Below, piece after piece: positions 58,700 through 64,000 of a stretch of DNA of 64,000 bases (positions within the stretch are counted from its first letter, which is position 1; every line of letters begins with the position of its first letter). The stretch is from positions 14,198,001 through 14,262,000 of the forward strand of contig JAYKYS010000007.1 of the NCBI GenBank assembly GCA_036924285.1. The letters are read 5' to 3'. The notes below the pieces were generated by a model. That model saw only the letters and a list, made by a program, of their open reading frames with translations, was not told the DNA's origin and searched no databases. The position numbers and the translations under genes were made by a program. The DNA comes from Asterella californica (lineage: Eukaryota; Streptophyta; Marchantiopsida; Marchantiales; Aytoniaceae).

Positions 58700-59143
58700 G
58701 AGGAGGCTGCAGTCATCAGCTCCGTTGCATGTACTCGTCGAGGAGACCTTTTGAGTGGACCCCTCTTTGCCTTAGCTCACTATAGAGCTCTCTTGGCCAC
58801 CGCTTTGGTTGTTTCAGGTTGTGTTTTTCCATCTCTAGTTGATGACACACATATCGTAGGTCAGGCGGATCAAATCTGTGATCTCTTTGATCATCTCGTC
58901 TCTCAGTTGGTCTTGGTAGGGCTGAGAGTGAACGTGTCAAAGTGCAGGGCTTGGTCTCCCATAGGTATATTATCAGACCTCTAGCTCCCGAAGAGATTTG
59001 TTACACCTAGAGATGATTTACGTAGAGTACTAATGTGTACAAAGGACTTCATCTCCTAGTTCTTAGATGTTGTCCAGACGGAGGATGTTTTGCATATCGA
59101 TGATCTCCCTAGGTTAGAGGACCCACAGGTTGTCTTTGGTATC
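58700..59143 (+). pseudogene. Reverse-transcriptase fragment
   Basis: One frame reads SVACTRRGDLLSGPLFALAH, then CVFPSLVDDTHIVGQADQIC and LVLVGLRVNVSKCRAWSPIG. RRGD.LSGPLFALA and LVDDTHIVG match the RT motif before and at the catalytic x-x-DD site in a non-LTR-like RT family common in non-seed plants. TAG stops at 58982 and about 59059 interrupt it, and both ends are missing. It is a short relic. Confidence 0.6.
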
Positions 59144-59153
59144 TTTTTCTCTT

Positions 59154-59635
59154 TGTCATGCGCATACACATCGTTACACAACACACATCGCTGTCAGAGA
59201 TACACCACACATACACATAACACTCGGACGATCTCATACACATCCACAAGTGTACCACAATAATCTGAACAGAGAAATTAACATCTCTAACACTGCAACA
59301 AAGATTACTCACAAACGGTCAAGAGCATAGAGTGGGTTTGGCACACTCAACTAGACTATCCATCATAGCATGGAGCTTGAAGGCTCAACTTGAAGAACTA
59401 AGACCTCCAAGCCCTACCTACGAAGTATACCCCTAGTGGACTATCTCACCAACTCGCCCTAACGACACTAACGACCTTATCGAGAATCGTCACTCCGCAC
59501 TCGATCAACTTAGCTGAGGTGCCCAAACTAATGTGATAGCTGTCGTGCGCATACACATCGCTACACAACATACATCGCTGTCAGAAATAACCACACATAC
59601 ACATAACACACAGACGTCTCATACATATGTACCTG
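59154..59635. repeat. Pair of about 97-bp direct repeats with spacer
   Basis: 59154-59252 and 59541-59635 are homologous (both include GCGCATACACATCG and CACACATACACATAACAC), separated by about 290 bp. The second copy abuts the truncated end of the methyltransferase-carrying element. The arrangement resembles a miniature terminal-repeat element, but no primer site was found. Confidence 0.5.
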
Positions 59636-59850
59636 TAAAGACGTCGAAAGATTGACGTGTCATTAGCCAAGTCGATCCGTGTACTTGGTCCCTTCAAGGT
59701 ACCCAAATCCCTCATACTGAAGGCAAAACAATTCTTGTAGCTCTTCAAGAATCTCTGAACTCTTCGTCTCTCCTCTCCTATAAGCTTGGGTCTAATCTCT
59801 GACTCCCAAGTATCCTCTGTTACCATGCTAGAGATAGAAGACAAAGTCAT
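59636..59850 (-). pseudogene. Start of the reverse-transcriptase region
   Basis: Minus strand: ESEIRPKLIGEERRRVQRFL, KSYKNCFAFSMRDLGTLKG and IDLANDTSIFRRLYRY. This is the linker just before the gypsy reverse-transcriptase fingers (FA-S..DL...KG...I.L......F.R.YR). It breaks off at the boundary of the downstream direct repeat. Confidence 0.7.
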
Positions 59851-60091
59851 TAACTGCTATCTTGCAGCCTCTAGAGCAGGTTTCTTCTGCTCACCACTAA
59901 CAACCTCCACCGCCACTGTGTGAAAAACTCCTACAGTCCTAGCTGCAAGCTCCACACTCTCCTATGACATCTCATGATGTCCAAGGATGACAAACTTCAC
60001 ACGCCTCGCCCCCAGCCTTTGTCTCCACCGACTCGATTGACAAAGAGCTCAGAAGTGTCCAAGCAATAACATCCGTCGATCGCATCCGACA

Positions 60092-61337
60092 CTACTCAAC
60101 CAATCCAAGGCTAGCAATCCATGTCAAGCAATTCAATTCCATTGCTTGATCCAATAATTGATGATGTGAAGCCTCCGACACCAAAGCTACTACCATCGTA
60201 TCCGTAGCGAAACCCATCGGTCGCTCTTTCTCATCGACATTGGACTCCACCAACTGCCGTAACTGAGCATCCCACACAATCTCATGTCCTCCATCTCTGT
60301 AAGCATGTGACGCTAGAAAGCTCACCAAAGTGAGTAAAGCTACCATGGGCCCTCCCACTAAGTTCACCACTACCATGGGTGACTTGTCAGCGACTCTCAC
60401 TACTTGAGATCTTCGCCTTGCATCCAAGATGTCATCAACTGTGAGGTGTGCTGGTCATCTCACTGCATCGTGTGCACGTTTGAGCACCTCCCTCGATAAC
60501 AAGTTCGTCCACCACAACCGTGGATGATGTGCACGAGATCCCACTCTCGCTGCATCTAACAACACTGACGGTCCGACCCAGGACCGCACCTGGTGCACAT
60601 TCATCATCATTTATGTACGAGCATCATCCAACAAAGGAACGTTCTCCAAGATGTACGCTGGAGAATCTATCTGATGCGTCTAGAGATGTCGTAAGATCCG
60701 TAACATCTCTCAGACATCCTAGATCGCGGGTCATGTAAACCTCGGTCTCTCCCAGCACGCGTGTGACCTTGACATGGTTACTCGGCTATCACCCAGTGAA
60801 TGATGCCAACAAACGTGAAATCTTGCGCCCCAACAGCGAAATATCCGACGGTAATGCTTGCTGGTATCCTCTAACTGCTGATATGAGCAACAACTCAGGA
60901 TATCTGTACACCAAACGTGTCAGATGACGCAATGAGATGCGTCTCATAACCTCATCTCTCTCCACATACAAGTATCGCTGTACTTGTATGCCTGCTTGCA
61001 ATACCGCATCCAAACTTGTGGTGATCCCTCCAAACAGCTCCAACACACATATACCTTCCTCTGGATACTGCCACACAATGGGAGTCGTATCCAACGGTGA
61101 TAAGGTTACAGGGTCAATAGCAGGAACAACCTTTGGTTCCTCTACTGGTGGTACAAAGGCTTCACTCCAAGCCTGCTGCACCAACCGATGCGCATACTGC
61201 TGCAACTCTCCACTCGAACTCCAGAGTGGAACATCCAAGGCAGATGAGACTATCATAGTCATGCTAGGCATGTCCTCCATGTCCTCCATGTCCTCAAAGA
61301 CTGGAGTATCCTCCGCATGAGCATTGTCTTCTAACAA
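60092..61337 (-). pseudogene. Cytosine-5 DNA methyltransferase domain in a retroelement
   Basis: C5-methyltransferase motifs appear in correct order on the minus strand. Motif I: ICVLELFGGITTSLDAVLQA (near 61052-60993), the S-adenosylmethionine-binding loop. Motif IV: PCQG (60777-60766) with the catalytic Cys, directly preceded by an in-frame TAA. Motif VI: PAYILENVPLL (ENV at 60646-60638). Motif VIII-like: SRAHHPRLWWTNLL. Motifs IX and X: ERPMGFATD and LLDQAMELNCLTWI. Motif I, IV and VI-X lie in three different frames and several stops intervene, so the gene is dead. Known family role: methylating cytosines in DNA. Capture of such enzymes by retrotransposons has been reported in charophyte algae and dinoflagellates. 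Confidence 0.8.
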
Positions 61338-61346
61338 CTCGTCCGG

Positions 61347-62006
61347 TCAAGCGATGACCGAACTGAACCCTACAACGGATGTCATCGTCTCTGGTGTAGG
61401 CTCCGTTGTCCCAACTCTAGCATTGAACCGCACTGGTAAGCGGTTCACTCGTCCCTCACCGGACTGCCAACCTGGTCTGTAAGATGTTGTCTTCGTCCAA
61501 TAGTCGATCACGAACCTCATAAGGTATAACACATCTCCAACCAATACATCATAAGACTCCGCCGCCGTAACGATGACCTTGGTCCTCACCATGGAGCCAT
61601 CCGTGAGATGATCTAGTCAAACTCTCATCGTCAACATCTCGCGTGTCATGTGTAGAGCTGTATCTCCTGATCCCCTTAGAGATGTCTGTAGCTGGAATGG
61701 ACATCTCTCCACCTCGGACTTTCTCAAACCCAAACCAATACACGCCGCCTTCTCCAACATCAACGGTTGGGCTCCAGAGTCTAACAAGACTTTCTGCGAT
61801 CGATACATCTTCCCTGAAGGTGCCACCAAATAGAAGATATCACTTCTGTTGTCGAACAATACCACACCTGGTGTCAAACCTGCACGGTCAATCGTCGGTC
61901 TAGCTGATAACTCATCTAACCTGGCAGTCACCGCTTGCCAAGTACCACTGGTAGCTGTCTTGATCTTCGACTCCATGGACACGTCTACCGTCTCTTGCTG
62001 AACCAC
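61347..62006 (-). pseudogene. Retroelement aspartic protease
   Basis: Minus strand: FYLVAPSGKMYRSQKVLLD, then SGAQPLMLEKAACIGLGL, a retropepsin active-site motif LLDSGAQP. After a frame change the fold continues with VIVTAAESYDVLVGDVLYLM. The protease would cut the polyprotein. It is broken by at least one frameshift near 61600. Confidence 0.7.
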
Positions 62007-62504
62007 CTCAGCACTGGAGGTAACAACATCCTCGCTCTCACTGAGCGTGGCCGCACTGGAGTCAAACTGACTCTCAATGCTCTCATATCCGTGGCTGAAA
62101 ATATAGGGTTCACAAAATTGCTGTAGCCGCCCCCAACATTACGTTCAACATCACATCCACAAACGTCGAGGGTTGACTTGCATCACTCCCACTCCTAGAT
62201 GTTGATGCCTCCAACTCCACTGCACCATCGGTTGGTCGTTTAGGAACCATAGACATGGTCCTCAACGTCTCCGATAACGTGAAGGATTGAAGAAGCCTAG
62301 CCTGTCTACCAGCCTCCTCGCATTGTGGATCCAACTCCACCAACGCACCTCGTGGCTCAGAAGCCTGTACTGCACCTCGAGTTACTGCCGCAAATGTCTC
62401 AATCTGCGTCACACCAGCCATGAAGTCGAAGTCACCTCCTTCTCCTCCATAAGACGTGGAAGTCTCTGTTCTGTCAGATCTCCGCTGAGTCATAGCCATA
62501 CTAG

Positions 62505-63772
62505 CTATCCTTTGCTCCAACTGCTCAATCCGAGTAGCCATACCTGCTTCTGACGTCTTAGACGATGGATTGATTGGTCCTCTCTCAAGTGCCGGATCTC
62601 TACCTCTAGCTTGATCATCACGGCCTCCTTGAGCTCCTCCGCCTCGTCCACGATCAGCCTTCCCTTGCCGTAGCTCGGGATGGAAATCAAAACCAGATCG
62701 TCCGCAATGCTCACATTGTCTAGGTACCGCTTGAGACGTCCTTGATGTCTCATAACCACCTCTCCTCTGTGACAGTCTTTTTGCTGATGAGGACCATCAC
62801 GCATCCAGCAAGGACCCGCTTGTTGTTGACTACAGAAGGACGGCATGAGCTTCTGCCCATCAGATCCTCCAACACCTCCTTGAGATGGTGGCTGCTCCGC
62901 ACGATCCTTACCACCATCACCACCACGTTGTTACGTAGCCTATGATCCTCGAGAAGAGGTGGTCCCCATGTGGTGTCTCTTTGCTGAACCCAACAACCAC
63001 CACCCTCTCCTCCATCATGTTGAGCTCAATCCGCTCAGTCAAACCAAAGACAATCGCTAACACCGGAGCGGTATCTCTAAGAAGAGTGGCATCTTGACTC
63101 TCTTACGCAGCTCCCGATCTAGTATCCCATACCAGAACTGGACTGCTTGTGCTTCTGTCACCCCTTGGATAACGCTTATCAACCGCTTCATGCGAGTAAA
63201 CGCCTCGCGTAGGCTCTCTCCAGTCTTCCGCTGGAACTCCTGCAGACTCCTCAACTTGTCAGTCCGCACACCTTGATAGTTCTTCTTCAAACACTAGAAC
63301 TGAACCACAGGGTTAAACCCTGGTGGTATCTCGCTCACACTACCACCTGCTCCACTACTAGTGGACGTACCGCCGATAGTAGATACTCCGTCACCCGTGA
63401 TGCACCACTGCTACTGGCATCCAAACTCGTAGGTGCTATGCCTCCTGAAACTGCACCAGTAGTGATAGAAACGTAGTTGGGAGACCAGTGTTGTCTCCAC
63501 AACTCAATCTCCCACACTGTAGTCTCGCCTGAACTCATGGTAATCGTCCATCGGCGGTCCCTCCAAGTGTTGAAACAAACCCTTCCAGTGGGGATCTCAG
63601 AGATGTCGAACCACGTTGGTTGTTGATCCGGATGAAAATCCTCTGCCTCTCTTTGTGACGTCCAAGCAAAGTGCAGTATAGTAAGTCTTCGAAGTTGTGT
63701 TGTTGGAGCAACACTTGCACAATCCTTAGCTTCTTCATCCTTGAAAATAATGAGAAAAGTGCTTGGTCTCAA
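62505..63772 (-). pseudogene. gag: Retroelement gag region
   Basis: The N-terminal part (63772-63335) includes SSGETTVWEIELWRQHWSPN. The retrotransposon gag domain (63290-63057) includes SLQEFQRKTGESLREAFTRM and FWYGILDRELRKRV. A zinc-knuckle remnant CWMRDGPHQQKDC (about 62810) lacks its second Cys (Arg instead). Frames differ between the blocks, so it is decayed. A helical linker (62541-62110) leads to the protease. Confidence 0.65.
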
Positions 63773-64000
63773 TTGCCGTGTAGATTGAATATATAAGTGG
63801 AGTTTACGCCCCCACTCTAACGTGACCCATCCTCTATACGTCTCAAATGGAAAAGATCTTCCATAGAAGTAGGATACGAGAGTAGTGCATTATCATATCT
63901 GTTTTTGCATGAAGGTTGTCTAGGAAAACGTGAGGTTCTTAGTTGTGGAAGTATCATATGCTAAACAAAGATCAGAAAAGAGAAACGATTATGAGAACAA
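63773..64000. other. Possible promoter or LTR of the methyltransferase element
   Basis: On the minus strand a CTTATATATTC stretch lies about 60 nt before a gag-region ATG. No initiator-Met primer site is visible. The window ends before an LTR can be defined. Confidence 0.3.

Larger units (their letters stand above)
59636..63772 (-). mobile_element. Decayed Ty3/gypsy-type element carrying a DNA methyltransferase
   Basis: In transcription order on the minus strand: gag (63772-62505), aspartic protease (62006-61347), cytosine-5 DNA methyltransferase (61337-60092) and the start of reverse transcriptase (59850-59636), where the element is cut off. Every segment carries stops or frameshifts. LTRs are not identified; the 5' end may lie beyond 63772, where a TATATA box precedes the gag region, and the 3' part is missing. 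The methyltransferase between protease and RT is the notable feature. Confidence 0.75.

Noticed and set aside
1..64000. CRISPR arrays, rRNA genes, intact tRNA genes
   Set aside because: No regularly spaced identical repeats, no rRNA-like blocks and no full cloverleaf were seen; the window is eukaryotic nuclear DNA.

Overview
This is nuclear DNA of a land plant. The evidence is a spliced gene for a plant-type mitochondrial complex I subunit (NDUFA5/B13), Ty1/copia elements primed by initiator-Met tRNA, a chromodomain-bearing Ty3/gypsy chromovirus, a moss/fern-type transposase relic, and long AT-rich spacers. A non-seed plant such as a bryophyte fits best, but that is inference; no single marker fixes the species. 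Only two host genes look real: the NDUFA5 homologue (8668-9757, three exons, +) and a small four-helix membrane protein (12053-12595, -). Most of the rest is mobile DNA in different stages of decay.

Layout. 1-8.5 kb: AT-rich spacer with a palindromic repeat, a decayed transposase (4.5-5.3 kb) and a decayed reverse-strand coding fragment (6.5-6.8 kb). 8.6-12.6 kb: the two host genes. 14.1-30.2 kb: a three-element nest. Copia element A (14144-30167, TSD GAGCT) was hit near its primer site by a chromovirus (14424-20581, minus strand, TSD CAGAG) and inside its protease region by copia element B (21807-27158, TSD GCTAC). 30.7-36.9 kb: copia element C (TSD ATAAG), decayed by frameshifts and carrying an unusual GC-rich block of hairpins inside its pol gene. 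37-50 kb: decayed coding fragments, a series of small covarying palindromes and several long hairpins. 50.6-53.3 kb: a 2.7-kb DNA transposon with 157-bp terminal inverted repeats and a zinc-knuckle gene relic. 58.7-59.1 kb: a reverse-transcriptase relic. 59.6-63.8 kb: a decayed Ty3/gypsy-type element (minus strand) that carries a cytosine-5 DNA methyltransferase between its protease and reverse transcriptase.

The most interesting systems are these. (1) The methyltransferase-carrying retroelement at the right end. (2) The chromovirus, whose LTR holds a 152-bp array of about 30 heat-shock-element half sites upstream of the TATA box. Its gag/pol junction has a complete -1 frameshift signal (GGGAAAC, 6-nt spacer, 9-bp stem), and its leader carries two tandem homologous small ORFs. 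(3) The GC-rich palindrome block in copia C. (4) A dispersed palindromic repeat family and a separate palindrome series whose arms vary in a compensating way.

Insertion order follows from nesting: A is older than the gypsy element and B. LTR differences counted by eye agree: B 1/231, C 2/205, gypsy 7/507, A indels plus one or two substitutions.
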